Assembly: GCF_003688995.1 (NCBI RefSeq)
Contig: NZ_PENI01000042.1
Location: 22,619 to 86,618 of the forward strand
DNA: 64,000 nt
Origin: Streptomyces shenzhenensis
GTDB taxonomy: Bacteria > Actinomycetota > Actinomycetes > Streptomycetales > Streptomycetaceae
Reading direction: 5' to 3'
Both the position numbers and the translations under genes were made by a program. Below the pieces are notes generated by a model. It saw only the letters and a list, made by a program, of their open reading frames with translations. It was not told the DNA's origin and made no database searches. Shown piece by piece: positions 25,662 to 33,826 of this stretch (the stretch's first letter is position 1; the number at the start of each line of letters is the position of its first letter).

Positions 25662-26285
25662 ATGCCCGGCGGCATTCCGCGGGCACAGCCGCCCCCCGAC
25701 GACCTGCCCCGCCTCCTGCTCTGGCGCTTCCGCCGCAACCCCTTGCGGCGGACCACCGATGCGGCCCAGGCGTGGATCGGCCTCGGCATACTGCTGGCCG
25801 TGCTCGCGGCGATGCCCGGCGCCATGTTCTTGATCGGTGACACCGCCTACCGGCACTACACGCACACGGCCCGCCTCCAGGCCGAGACCCGGCACCAGGC
25901 CACCGCGGTGCTCCTCCACGACTCCCCGAAGCACCCCGAGCCGGGGTCGGACGAGGAGAAGGGGACCCGTTACCGGGTCGAGGTCCGCTTCATCGACCGG
26001 CTCGGCCGTTCCCACACCGGACGCGTCGATGTCCGCCCCGGACTGCCGGCGGGCAGCATGGTCCCCGTCTGGACCGGCGCGGAGGGCGAGGTCATGGATC
26101 CGCCCATGTCCGTCGACCAGATCCGCAGCCGCAGCATGGGCTGGGCGATCATCGCCGCCCTGGCGGTCGCCCTCGCGGGAGCCGCGGTGTACGGCATCGC
26201 CGAGCGCGCCCTGCGACGGCGCAACCTCGCCGCCTGGGACACCGCCTGGGCCCGCACGGCGCCCCGCTGGACGACCCCCACCTGA
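25662..26285 (+). CDS. Rv1733c-family membrane protein
   Basis: 207 residues with two membrane helices (AWIGLGILLAVLAAMPGAMFLI and WAIIAALAVALAGAAVYGIAE) around an extracytoplasmic domain of about 100 residues. The N-terminal LLLWRFRRNPLRRTTD motif and RVDVRPGLPAGSMVPVWTGAEG pattern are those of the mycobacterial Rv1733c family, a DosR-regulated dormancy antigen group of unknown function. AAAGGAGG precedes the ATG. It follows the actin-like gene by 231 bases in which no gene is seen. Its presence strengthens the reading of this group as a stress or hypoxia set. Confidence 0.8.
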   Translation: MPGGIPRAQPPPDDLPRLLLWRFRRNPLRRTTDAAQAWIGLGILLAVLAAMPGAMFLIGDTAYRHYTHTARLQAETRHQATAVLLHDSPKHPEPGSDEEKGTRYRVEVRFIDRLGRSHTGRVDVRPGLPAGSMVPVWTGAEGEVMDPPMSVDQIRSRSMGWAIIAALAVALAGAAVYGIAERALRRRNLAAWDTAWARTAPRWTTPT

Positions 26286-26343
26286 GCGGCCACGCCCCGC
26301 CGGCCCCGGCCGGGAGGGACCGGCCCGTCGAGCACCCCTCGGT

Positions 26344-26559
26344 CTATTCGAACCGCCCCTCCACGACCCGCTTGGCCGCCTCGCTCTCGGCCGCGGCCGG
26401 GGAGAGTTCGCTCAGGGTGTCGAGGTCGGTGTCCGTGCGCAGTTCCTCTTCCCAGGCGGCCGCGAGCCGTTCCTGCTCGTCGTGCGGCTGCCGCCGGACC
26501 TGGTCCCGGTCGTGCGGGCTCAGGGCGGCCAGAAAACGCTCCAGGGTGTCGATCGGCAT
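26344..26559 (-). CDS. Small acidic hypothetical protein
   Basis: 71 residues, MPIDTLERFLAAL at the start, then a charged helical body (HDEQERLAAAWEEELRTDTD). AGGAGAAG precedes ATG 26559. No catalytic motif; likely helical and soluble. It converges on the Rv1733c gene. I do not recognise the family. Confidence 0.6.
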   Translation of the reverse strand: MPIDTLERFLAALSPHDRDQVRRQPHDEQERLAAAWEEELRTDTDLDTLSELSPAAAESEAAKRVVEGRFE

Positions 26560-27046
26560 CCACTTCTCCTTGATCACGGGGCGTCGGCGCCCTTGCGGAC
26601 GCCGTCCCAGAGTGATCGCTGCCGACCGCTCCCCGGCGGAGCCGAGGCCGGCTCGGACCCGGATGGAGGACGGCCTGCGCACCGAGCCCGGTGCGGTCAC
26701 CTCTCCGTGGGCGCCAGGCAGGGCGGGCTGTCGGGCAGCCGCTCATCGGCGCGCCGATGTACGGCTTCTCGATCCCGTCGACGCTCAGGGCCTGGCTGGA
26801 TACGTGGCCACGCGGTTCGCATACGTCCAGAACTGGCTGCCGACGATCCGCGCGGAGGGGTTCGGGCCGGACGCCGACTTCATCGTTCGCATCGTTCCCG
26901 GGCCGCACAAGGCTCCGCCCAGCCGCCTCCGGCCGCGGACATGTGTCGTGCGGCCGTGCAGGTGTGAGAGCGGCGAACGCAGTTTCGGTCGGTGCGTCTC
27001 GTTTCGTCTGCGCGTCACCTCCGGCGTCCTGGGGTGCCGGAGTGTG
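26560..27046 (+). pseudogene. Gene remnants, including an azoreductase/flavodoxin fragment
   Basis: No intact gene. Around 26745-26800 the plus strand reads LIGAPMYGFSIPSTLRAWLD, the FMN-binding segment of AzoR-type NADH:quinone/azo reductases (PMYNFxIPSxLKAWID). It has no start and no continuation. In another frame at about 26800-26905 the sequence GYVATRFAYVQNWLPTIRAEG also looks protein-like. These are probably debris of one or two decayed genes. Confidence 0.5.
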
Positions 27047-27697
27047 TCAGGCGTCGCCCTCCGCCGTGTTGCTCTCGGTGTCGGCCGGCTGCGAAGACGT
27101 CGGCTCGGTGAGCGAGTACAGCACCGAGCGCTGCTGCTTGTGACGCTGGATGCGGCCCTTGGCGACCAGTGCCTCCAGTGTGTTGCGTACGACCTGAGGG
27201 GTCGGCGTCCGCTCGGGGTGTTCCCGCATCAGTTCGTCGCGCAACTCCTTGGCCAGACGGGGCTCGTCGTGCGCGCCGAGCAGGTCCAGGAACACATCGC
27301 CGAGCAGGGGCTGACGTGACTTCGCCTGCGCGGAGACACGACCGGCCTTCTTCTTCCCGGGCTTGGGGCCCACCACCGCACGCGCGGCACGCGCACGGCG
27401 CTGCGGCGCTGCCGGTGCCGCGGTGGCAGCGGCGGTGGCGGCGGCGGGAACCAGGGTGGGTTCGTCCTGTGCCTGCTGCGGCAGCGGCGCCGCTTCGGGT
27501 GCGGGGCCGGCCGACGGGGCGTCAAAACGCTCCGCGAGATTCAGGATGTCCAGCAGGAGAGCCTCCTCCTGCTTCAACGTGCTGATCCTCTCGGCGAGTT
27601 CTTCCTGCCGACGCCGGTTCTCCTGCAGATCCGACGCGGCCTGCTCGAGGTAACGGGAACGGATCGAGGCATCGGTCGATGGGCTGGGCACAATCAT
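27047..27697 (-). CDS. Coiled-coil/winged-helix hypothetical DNA-binding protein
   Basis: 216 residues in three parts. Residues 10-60 form a coiled coil (YLEQAASDLQENRRRQEELAERI). A low-complexity Ala/Pro linker follows, then a basic patch GPKPGKKKAGR. The last 90 residues look like a winged helix (LLGDVFLDLLGAHDEPRLAK, TPQVVRNTLEALVAKGRIQR) ending in an acidic tail. This suggests a dimeric DNA-binding protein. GGAG lies upstream of ATG 27697. It is divergent from the cupin gene, and the shared region has the palindrome CTCGATCGAG at 27800-27809. Function unknown. Confidence 0.7.
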   Translation of the reverse strand: MIVPSPSTDASIRSRYLEQAASDLQENRRRQEELAERISTLKQEEALLLDILNLAERFDAPSAGPAPEAAPLPQQAQDEPTLVPAAATAAATAAPAAPQRRARAARAVVGPKPGKKKAGRVSAQAKSRQPLLGDVFLDLLGAHDEPRLAKELRDELMREHPERTPTPQVVRNTLEALVAKGRIQRHKQQRSVLYSLTEPTSSQPADTESNTAEGDA

Positions 27698-27965
27698 TCA
27701 CTCCCTGAAGACAATGGATGGTGCTGCGATGGTACCGATCCACCGACCCGGTATTGCGAGGTGTGAGGGAGTCGGGGCGGAAACACACGTACATCGCACT
27801 CGATCGAGCGACGGCCGGCGTACGGAAGGCATGTGCCGGGCACCGCGGTTTGCGGCGTACCGTACCCGGCGACAGCCCCCGCCGACTAGGGTGTGCGCAG
27901 CCCGCGCAGGTGCCGAACGGCCGTGCGGGGCAACGTCGGTCACCTCACCGGGAAAGGTGTTCCAC

Positions 27966-28403
27966 ATGCGCAGAAACCTGTCACGGCTCGCCATGGCCGT
28001 GACCGCCGCCGTCGGTCTGTCGCTCTGCTCCGGCACCGCCTTCGCCACCCCGCCCGGACCGGGCGTCACGGGCACGATCATCGCCCAGACCACGAAGGGC
28101 GGGACGGACTACATACTCCGGCGGATAACCGTGCCGCCGGGCCAGAGCACCGGCTGGCACTATCACGACGGACCTCTGTACGCCTCCGTGCGGCAGGGCA
28201 CGCTCAGCCATTTCGACGCCAGTTGCGCGTCCGACGGCGTCCACCGGGCCGGCAGCCACCTCACCGAACCGCCCGGCGAGGACCACGTCCACATCGGCCG
28301 CAACCTCGGCAGGACCCCGGTCGTCCTGGACGTGCTGTACGTCCTGCCCCACGGGGCGCCGCTCTCCGAGGACGCCCCCAACCCCGGGTGTGACTTCCAG
28401 TAG
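27966..28403 (+). CDS. Secreted cupin-domain protein
   Basis: 145 residues. A Sec signal peptide (NLSRLAMAVTAAVGLSLCSG, cleavage near TAFA-T) is followed by a single small cupin barrel. The metal-binding pattern is seen as GWHYHDGPLYASVRQGTL and later DHVHIGRN. Metal-binding cupins include dioxygenases, isomerases and sensors, so no activity is assigned. GGAAAGG precedes the ATG. The gene converges on the ABC-F gene. Confidence 0.82.
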   Translation: MRRNLSRLAMAVTAAVGLSLCSGTAFATPPGPGVTGTIIAQTTKGGTDYILRRITVPPGQSTGWHYHDGPLYASVRQGTLSHFDASCASDGVHRAGSHLTEPPGEDHVHIGRNLGRTPVVLDVLYVLPHGAPLSEDAPNPGCDFQ

Positions 28404-28474
28404 CGGGGATGTCTCCGGGGGCCGCCCGAGGACCCGTCAACCGGAGTGCGCGGCCCGGCCGGCACGCCGGCGGA

Positions 28475-30109
28475 TCACACCTCGGGCGCCGTCGTCTCCA
28501 GCAGTGCACCCCGGTCCAGCAGGAGCCGGCGGCTCGCTCCGATCTCCCGGAGGAACCGCTCGTCGTGGCTGACGACCACGAACGCGCCCCGGTAGGAGGC
28601 GAGCGCGCTCTCCAACTGGCCCGTACTGACCAGGTCCAGATTGTTCGTCGGCTCGTCGAGGAGCAGCAGCTGCGGGGCCGGTTCGGCGCACAGCACGCAG
28701 GCCAGGGTGGCCCGCAGCCGCTCCCCGCCGGAGAGCACCGCGGTCGGCAGGTGGACCCGCGCACCCCGGAACAGGAAGCGGGCGAGCAGGTTCATCCGCT
28801 CGGCCTCCGTGCGGTGCGGCGCGTACGCGGCGAAGTTCTCGGCGACCGTCCGGTCGAGGTCCAGCAGGTCAAGGCGCTGCGAAAGGTGGGCGACCCGGCC
28901 GTCGGCCCGCCTGATCCGCCCGGTCTCCGCTTCCAGGGTGCCGTTGATCAGGCGCAGCAGGGTGGATTTGCCCGCGCCGTTGGGCCCGGTCAGCGCGATC
29001 CGTTCGGGACCGCGGATCGTCAGGTCGACGCCGTCGCCGGCGAACAGGGTCCGCCCGCCGTGCCGGACCTGGAGGTGTTCGCCCTGGAAGACGGTGCGGC
29101 CCGCCGGAACGTCGGTGTCGGGCAGGTCCAGGCTGATGCGCTGCTCGTCCCGCACGGCCCGCCCCGCCTCGTCCAGCCGTGACCTGGCCGCGCTGACCCG
29201 GGCGGCGTGCAGCTGGCCCGCCCGGCCCGCGGACTCCTGCGCGCCGCGCTTCATGTTTCCGGCGAAGATACGGGGCAGGCCCGCGCTCTTGAGGTTGCGT
29301 GCGGCATTGCTCGCACGCCGTTCGGCGCGCTCGCGGGCCTGCTGCAACTCGCGCTTCTCCCGCTTCAGTTCCTGTTCGGCGGTGCGGACATTCTTCTCGG
29401 CGACCTCCCGCTCGGCCCGTACGGCCTCCTCGTACGCGGTGAAGTCACCGCCGTACAGTCGCAGTTCACCGCGGTCGAGTTCCGCGATGCGCTGCATGCG
29501 GTCGAGCAGGGCGCGGTCGTGGCTGACCACGAGCAGACAGCCGGTGAAGTCGTCCAGCACGTCGTAGAGCCGGTGCCGAGCGTCGCGGTCCAGGTTGTTG
29601 GTGGGCTCGTCGAGCAGCAGCACATCGGGACGCCCGAGCAGCTGGGCCGCGAGCCCCAGCGAGACGACCTGGCCGCCGCTGAGGGTGCCGAGGCTCCGGT
29701 CCAGGGCCAGGCCGGTGAGGCCGAGCCGGTCCAGCTGGGCCCGGGTGCGTTCCTCGATGTCCCAGTCGTCGCCGATGGTGGTGAAGTGTTCCTCGCTCAC
29801 GTCCCCGGACTCGACGGCGTCCAGGGCGCGGATCACCGCGGCGACGCCCAGTACCTCGGCGACCGTCAGGCCGGCGGTCAGCGGGAGGGACTGCGGGAGG
29901 TGGCCGAGCGTGCCGGAGACGGTCAACGACCCGGCAGCGGGCCGCAGTTCACCGGCGATCAGCCGGAGCAGGGTGCTCTTGCCGGAACCGTTGGGCGCGA
30001 CCAGACCGGTGCGGCCGGACTCCACGGTGAAGGACAGGTCGCGGAAGACCGGGGTGTCGTCGGGCCAGGAGAAGGACAGCTGGGAGCAGACGACGCGGGC
30101 GTCGGACAT
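28475..30109 (-). CDS. ABC-F ATPase, antibiotic-resistance/ribosome-protection type
   Basis: 544 residues with two ABC domains and no membrane segments. Walker A motifs are GLVAPNGSGKST and ALTGPNGAGKST; signatures are LSGGQ and LSGGE; both Walker B motifs read LLLLDEPTNNLD-type. The linker (about 230-330) is a charged coiled coil (EKNVRTAEQELKREKRELQQ), the arm that reaches the peptidyl-transferase centre in ABC-F proteins. Streptomyces relatives give resistance to macrolides, lincosamides, streptogramins or pleuromutilins by displacing the drug. ATG 30109 has only a weak GAGG, which can be sequestered by the leader described upstream. Drug specificity unknown. Confidence 0.88.
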   Translation of the reverse strand: MSDARVVCSQLSFSWPDDTPVFRDLSFTVESGRTGLVAPNGSGKSTLLRLIAGELRPAAGSLTVSGTLGHLPQSLPLTAGLTVAEVLGVAAVIRALDAVESGDVSEEHFTTIGDDWDIEERTRAQLDRLGLTGLALDRSLGTLSGGQVVSLGLAAQLLGRPDVLLLDEPTNNLDRDARHRLYDVLDDFTGCLLVVSHDRALLDRMQRIAELDRGELRLYGGDFTAYEEAVRAEREVAEKNVRTAEQELKREKRELQQARERAERRASNAARNLKSAGLPRIFAGNMKRGAQESAGRAGQLHAARVSAARSRLDEAGRAVRDEQRISLDLPDTDVPAGRTVFQGEHLQVRHGGRTLFAGDGVDLTIRGPERIALTGPNGAGKSTLLRLINGTLEAETGRIRRADGRVAHLSQRLDLLDLDRTVAENFAAYAPHRTEAERMNLLARFLFRGARVHLPTAVLSGGERLRATLACVLCAEPAPQLLLLDEPTNNLDLVSTGQLESALASYRGAFVVVSHDERFLREIGASRRLLLDRGALLETTAPEV

Positions 30110-30310
30110 GAGGGGACCTCGGGGGAGGACGGGGCAGGGCAGAGCGCTGCCCGGGCAGACAGGGGAAGAAGGCGACGACGACCGGGCCACGACGGCGGCG
30201 CTCCGTGGCGCCGGCCGGTGGCCGATCAGCTCCGGGTATCACCCGGAGATGTCGTCGTCACCTGCCATGTCTGGTCCCCTCCGAAACGGTCAAAGGTCCG
30301 GGCGAGTGTA
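30110..30310 (-). promoter_or_regulatory. Attenuator leader of the ABC-F gene
   Basis: On the minus strand a TACACT -10 box (30305-30310) is followed by a leader ORF, then three hairpins: CTCCGGGT/ACCCGGAG at 30230-30248 with the leader stop codon in its loop region, a nested hairpin at 30185-30223, and GGGCAG/CTGCCC at 30137-30152. The leader ribosome-binding segment GAGGGGACC (30273-30281) is perfectly complementary to GGTCCCCTC (30110-30118) immediately before the ABC-F start codon. A ribosome stalled on the leader would free the second site. Hairpins and complementarity are seen; drug-induced control is inferred from known ABC-F leaders. Confidence 0.65.
30239..30268 (-). CDS. 9-residue leader peptide of ABC-F gene
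   Basis: Encodes MAGDDDISG. Its ribosome-binding site, GGAGGGG, is far stronger than that of the resistance gene it precedes. The stop codon lies in the first attenuator hairpin. The Asp-Asp-Asp run could slow a drug-bound ribosome, but the stalling codon cannot be known from sequence. Confidence 0.55.
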   Translation of the reverse strand: MAGDDDISG

Positions 30311-30500
30311 GCAGCCCGGTGTGCCCACGGGCCGTGCCCGGCCCGGCCCCCCGGTGCCACGGCCCCCGGGGGAATATCCTGCGAAGCACCGGTGGTTCGC
30401 AGGGACGATCACGGCGGACGGCCGGGACCCGCGCGTGGCGTGAGGCGCGGGCGGGGAGCGGCGCGCCGGAGGTCCGGACGCTGACGAAGGGTGATGTGTG

Positions 30501-31010
30501 ATGAGTGACAATGAGCAGAAGGCCCTGCTGGCCGGTGGCTGCTTCTGGGGCATGCAGGAACTGATCCGCAAGCAGCCGGGAGTCCTGAATACGCGCGTGG
30601 GCTACAGCGGCGGCGAGGTGTCCCGTCCGACGTACCGCCACCACGGAAACCATGCCGAGTCGATTGAGATCACCTTCGATCCCGCGGTGACCGACTACCG
30701 CACCGTCCTGGAGTACTTCTTCCAGATCCATGACCCGACCACGAAGGACCGGCAGGGCAACGACCTGGGTGCCAGCTACCGCTCCGCGATCTTCTACCTG
30801 GACGAGGAGCAGCGGCGGATCGCCGAGGACACCATCGCCGACGTCGAGGCGTCCGGGCTGTGGCCCGGCCCGGTGGTGACCGAGGTGGTGCAGGCCGGCC
30901 CGTTCTGGGAGGCCGAGCCGGAGCACCAGGACTACCTGCAGCGCTACCCGAACGGCTACACCTGCCACTTCCCGCGCCCCGACTGGCGGCTGCCCAAGCG
31001 CGCGGCGTGA
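30501..31010 (+). CDS. msrA: Peptide-methionine (S)-S-oxide reductase
   Basis: 169 residues. The catalytic motif GCFWGMQ has the nucleophilic C14; RVGYSGGE and the EHQDYLQRYPNGYTCHF C-terminal block are family hallmarks. MsrA reduces methionine-S-sulfoxide in oxidised proteins. The shorter C-terminus lacks the usual second resolving cysteine pair, leaving one Cys in TCHF. A GAAGGG site lies upstream of ATG 30501; an adjacent GTG at 30498 is possible. Transcribed divergently from the ABC-F gene. Confidence 0.92.
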   Translation: MSDNEQKALLAGGCFWGMQELIRKQPGVLNTRVGYSGGEVSRPTYRHHGNHAESIEITFDPAVTDYRTVLEYFFQIHDPTTKDRQGNDLGASYRSAIFYLDEEQRRIAEDTIADVEASGLWPGPVVTEVVQAGPFWEAEPEHQDYLQRYPNGYTCHFPRPDWRLPKRAA

Positions 31011-31092
31011 GGTGTCGTGGCGCCGTCCGGCCGGCGGACGGCCTGCCCGATGCCGCGCGTACCGGCGGGTCCTGGAACCGGCTCCGGGCGGG

Positions 31093-32070
31093 TCAGTCAC
31101 GGATGCGCAGGACGAGCTTGCCGCGCACCCTCTCGTTCTCGATGCGGCGGTGGGCCTCGGCCGCCGCGTCCAGCGGCAGCGTCTCGACGGCGCGCGGTCG
31201 CAGCCGGCCCGCTCCGAGGAGCATGTTGACGTGGTGCGCGGCGCCGGCGAGCTGTGCGGTGTCGGCGTGGGAGATGGCGAACCCGTGCAGTGAGCAGTCC
31301 TTGACGTAGAGGTCCCGCACGGGCAGGACGGGCCGGGAGCGCAGGCCGGACATGACGACGATGCGTCCGCAGTCGGCGAGCAGCCCCACGCCGGTCTCCA
31401 GGTCGTTGTGGCCGGAGGTGTCGATGTGGAGGTCGACCCCGGCGGGCGCGGCCTCCCGGATCAGTGCGCCCGTGTCCGGGCGGTGGTAGTCGATGACCAG
31501 GTCGGCGCCCAGGGAGCGGACGTAGGCCGCGTCGCGGCCCGAGGCGACGGCGATGACCCGGGCGCCCGCGTGCGCCGCCATCGTGACGAGCGCGCTGCCC
31601 ACATTGCCGGCGGCGCCCAGTACGGCGACGGTCTCGCCGCACCGCAGCCGCCCGTGGGTGAACAGGGCGAGGTGCGCCGTGGCCGCCGCGTGTGCCAGCG
31701 CGACGGCCTCGATCGGGTCCGTGTCCGGCGGCAGGTGGTAGAGCCGGTCGGCTGGCACGACCGCCTGCTCCGCGGCGGCGCCCTGTCGGCCCGCGTGCCC
31801 CAGGCTGTTGCACCAGACCCGGTCCCCGGCCCGGAAACCGTGGGCTGCGGGCCCGGCGGCGGCCACGGTGCCGACGAGGTCACGGCCGATGACGAAGGGG
31901 AAGGGCAGGGGAGTGGCGTACGCCCCCGAGCGGACGAGGGCGTCGACGGGGTTGACCGCGCTGGCCTCGACGTCGACGAGGACGTCATGGGGGCCGGGTT
32001 CGGGCGGCGGCAGTTCGCCGTGGCGGATGGCGTCGGGTGGGCCGAGTCCGGTGATGTAGGCGGCGCGCAT
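31093..32070 (-). CDS. Zinc-independent NADPH:quinone oxidoreductase-type dehydrogenase
   Basis: 325 residues of the medium-chain dehydrogenase superfamily, quinone oxidoreductase branch. N-terminal MRAAYITGLGPPDAIRHGEL, substrate-domain motif VEASAVNPVDALVRSG, and the NADPH-binding loop VAVLGAAGNVGSALVTMA are clear; the cysteine and histidine zinc ligands are absent. Such enzymes reduce quinones or alkenals. ATG 32070 fits the family start; a GTG at 32088 would add six residues. It converges on msrA. Confidence 0.87.
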   Translation of the reverse strand: MRAAYITGLGPPDAIRHGELPPPEPGPHDVLVDVEASAVNPVDALVRSGAYATPLPFPFVIGRDLVGTVAAAGPAAHGFRAGDRVWCNSLGHAGRQGAAAEQAVVPADRLYHLPPDTDPIEAVALAHAAATAHLALFTHGRLRCGETVAVLGAAGNVGSALVTMAAHAGARVIAVASGRDAAYVRSLGADLVIDYHRPDTGALIREAAPAGVDLHIDTSGHNDLETGVGLLADCGRIVVMSGLRSRPVLPVRDLYVKDCSLHGFAISHADTAQLAGAAHHVNMLLGAGRLRPRAVETLPLDAAAEAHRRIENERVRGKLVLRIRD

Positions 32071-32222
32071 GGACACCGACTGTGGCACGCGGGGCCGCCC
32101 GGGTCGCCGGGCACGCGCGAGGCGGCGGGACGGTACGCCGGAACGGCACTGTCGCCTGGCCGGCGGGTGGGGGCCGGTCGGGGGAGGAGAGCCGCGCTGT
32201 CCTGGCGGGGTCCGGGAACGCG

Positions 32223-32259
32223 GCGGCGCCGCCTCCCGGGGACGGGGAGACGGCGCCGC
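32223..32259. terminator. 15-bp hairpin after the small peptide gene
   Basis: Stem 32223-32237 with 32245-32259 (GCGGCGCCG core, one mismatch), loop of 7. It ends 28 bases downstream of the peptide stop and can act in both directions. Confidence 0.75.
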
Positions 32260-32286
32260 GTGCGCTTCTGCGGACGTCCTCGGACG

Positions 32287-32346
32287 TCAGATCAGCCAGC
32301 CGATGAAGTGGATGAGGCCGGCGAGGACGTCGGTGAGAAGGTTCAT
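32287..32346 (-). CDS. 19-residue hydrophobic peptide
   Basis: Encodes MNLLTDVLAGLIHFIGWLI and stops. AGGAG lies 10 bases upstream, and a strong terminator follows 28 bases after the stop. The peptide is almost wholly apolar with one Asp and one His and would form a membrane helix. Size and composition recall type I toxins or leaderless membrane-active peptides; a leader peptide is excluded because no gene follows in the same direction. No family is assigned; evidence for translation is only the site and terminator placement. Confidence 0.5.
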   Translation of the reverse strand: MNLLTDVLAGLIHFIGWLI

Positions 32347-32479
32347 GATCGTGCTGCTCCTAGCGGTGTAGCTGTCGTGTGGGACCTGTGCGTCGACTAC
32401 GGTCTGCAGCCCGTCGCTCGCACACCGTAAGTCTCGTCCCGTCCCGGACTCCCCGGCGACCATCTGAGCGACGATCACC

Positions 32480-32493
32480 TGTTCCAGGGAACA
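32480..32493. promoter_or_regulatory. TGTTCC-AG-GGAACA inverted repeat
   Basis: A perfect 6-2-6 palindrome between the peptide gene and the DUF6086 gene, with an extra half-site CCTGTTCGG at 32501-32509. Probably a repressor site; the binding protein is unknown. Confidence 0.35.
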
Positions 32494-32560
32494 ACTGCTC
32501 GCCTGTTCGGATGCCCCAACACGGCTGCCGATACGCGCCGTTCGGGTTGCCCGGCCCCGA

Positions 32561-32944
32561 TCAGCGAGGCATACGCCGTCCCAACTCCCGTGTCATCTCG
32601 CGCAGTCCCACGCCCGAGGCACCGCCTTCCGGGGCGGTTCCCGGCCGTGCCCAGTCCACCTCGATCGCGGCGCGCTCCGCGAGAACGAGCACAGTGGCGA
32701 CGAAGCCTTCGGAGAGTGCGAGCGCGACGGCGTGGCTCGTTCTCCGGTGCCGTGCCAGCAGGGCCTCGACGAAGACCTCGAAGGTGTCGGGAACGATCTG
32801 ACATGCGTCGTCCGCCATCGGCCCGATGCCCGAGGGGAGTCCCAACTCCGTTTCGAATACCGCTACGTGGTGCTGGAACAGGCGGGAGACCCCGTTCGAC
32901 GGGTTCCACAGCGTCTCGTCGCCCAGGTCGAAGTACTGGCTCAC
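32561..32944 (-). CDS. DUF6086-family protein
   Basis: 127 residues beginning MSQYFDLGDETLWNPSNGVS, the recognisable start of the DUF6086 family in Streptomyces. The body is helical and soluble, with no catalytic motif visible. GTG 32944 has AAAGGTG upstream. Role unknown. Confidence 0.8.
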   Translation of the reverse strand: MSQYFDLGDETLWNPSNGVSRLFQHHVAVFETELGLPSGIGPMADDACQIVPDTFEVFVEALLARHRRTSHAVALALSEGFVATVLVLAERAAIEVDWARPGTAPEGGASGVGLREMTRELGRRMPR

Positions 32945-33144
32945 AGGGCACCTTTCAGACGATCGCGACGGGCCAGCGTATCCAGCCGCCGCAGCGCTGT
33001 CGTCGGGATCTCAGGCTTCTTTGTGTAGCCAAGAGTTCACGGCTCATTAGGGGGTGAGGGGTGGGAGGGCGGCCGGTCGGTTCGGATCATGGTTGTCATG
33101 ACCCTGTCGCTCGTAAAAGAGCGGCAGCTTCCGGGAGGAGTGGA

Positions 33145-33597
33145 ATGCACCGCAGACTCGCCACCGGCCTCGCCGCATCGGCGCTCGCCCTGATCACCGT
33201 CGCCGCCACCGCCACCGCGGCCACCGCGGCCCCCGCCGACAAGCCCCAGGTGCTCGCCAGTTGGACGCAGACCAGCGCGTCGAGCTACAACCAGTGGGCC
33301 GCGGCCCGTGCGAATCAGGCGACCTGGTCCGCGTACGGGTTCGACTGGTCCACGGACTACTGCTCGTCCTCCCCGGACAACCCCTTCGGCTTCCCCTTCG
33401 CCACGTCCTGCGCCCGGCACGACTTCGGCTACCGCAACTACAAGGCGGCCGGCGCGTTCGACACCAACAAGTCCCGCCTCGACAGCGCCTTCTACGAGGA
33501 CCTCAAGCGCGTCTGCGCCGGCTACGGCGGTGCGACCAAGACCGCCTGCGACGGCACGGCCTGGACCTACTACCAGGCCGTCAAGGTCTTCGGCTGA
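33145..33597 (+). CDS. slaA: Secreted phospholipase A2 (SlaA type)
   Basis: 150 residues: a 28-residue signal peptide and a 122-residue mature enzyme starting APADKPQVLASWTQ, the same length and start as S. violaceoruber PLA2. The catalytic pair is H92 in CARHDFGYRNYK (mature His64) with D113 (mature Asp85); Ca2+-binding D71 (mature Asp43) sits in STDYC. Cysteines form the two expected disulfides. It hydrolyses the sn-2 ester of phospholipids outside the cell. GGGAGGAG precedes ATG 33145. Its upstream region carries TCATG-N5-CATGA at 33088-33102, a possible operator. Confidence 0.93.
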   Translation: MHRRLATGLAASALALITVAATATAATAAPADKPQVLASWTQTSASSYNQWAAARANQATWSAYGFDWSTDYCSSSPDNPFGFPFATSCARHDFGYRNYKAAGAFDTNKSRLDSAFYEDLKRVCAGYGGATKTACDGTAWTYYQAVKVFG

Positions 33598-33609
33598 GCG
33601 ACTGACCGA

Positions 33610-33655
33610 CCGGACGGGGCGCGGGTGTCCCGGGCGGCGCCGCGCCCCCGTCCGG
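33610..33655. terminator. Terminator after phospholipase A2 gene
   Basis: CCGGACGGGG (33610-33619) pairs with CCCCGTCCGG (33646-33655), with additional GC pairing inside. It starts 12 bases after the stop. Confidence 0.7.
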
Positions 33656-33826
33656 AACGCGTCATTCCGCCCTGCGAGAGTCATGAACCTTCCAAGCGGG
33701 CCCGCCCGGGGGCCTGTCGCCGGTGGGGCCCACGCGTCCACCCGACCCGATCGGGCACAGGATGTCGGGTCGGGCCGGACGCGTGCCGCCTAGCGTGGCG
33801 GGCACGGGCAAGGAAGGTGAACGGGT

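Noticed and set aside
32480..32493. LexA (SOS) box
   Set aside because: The palindrome is GTTC-N4-GAAC, the reverse of the actinobacterial GAAC-N4-GTTC arrangement.
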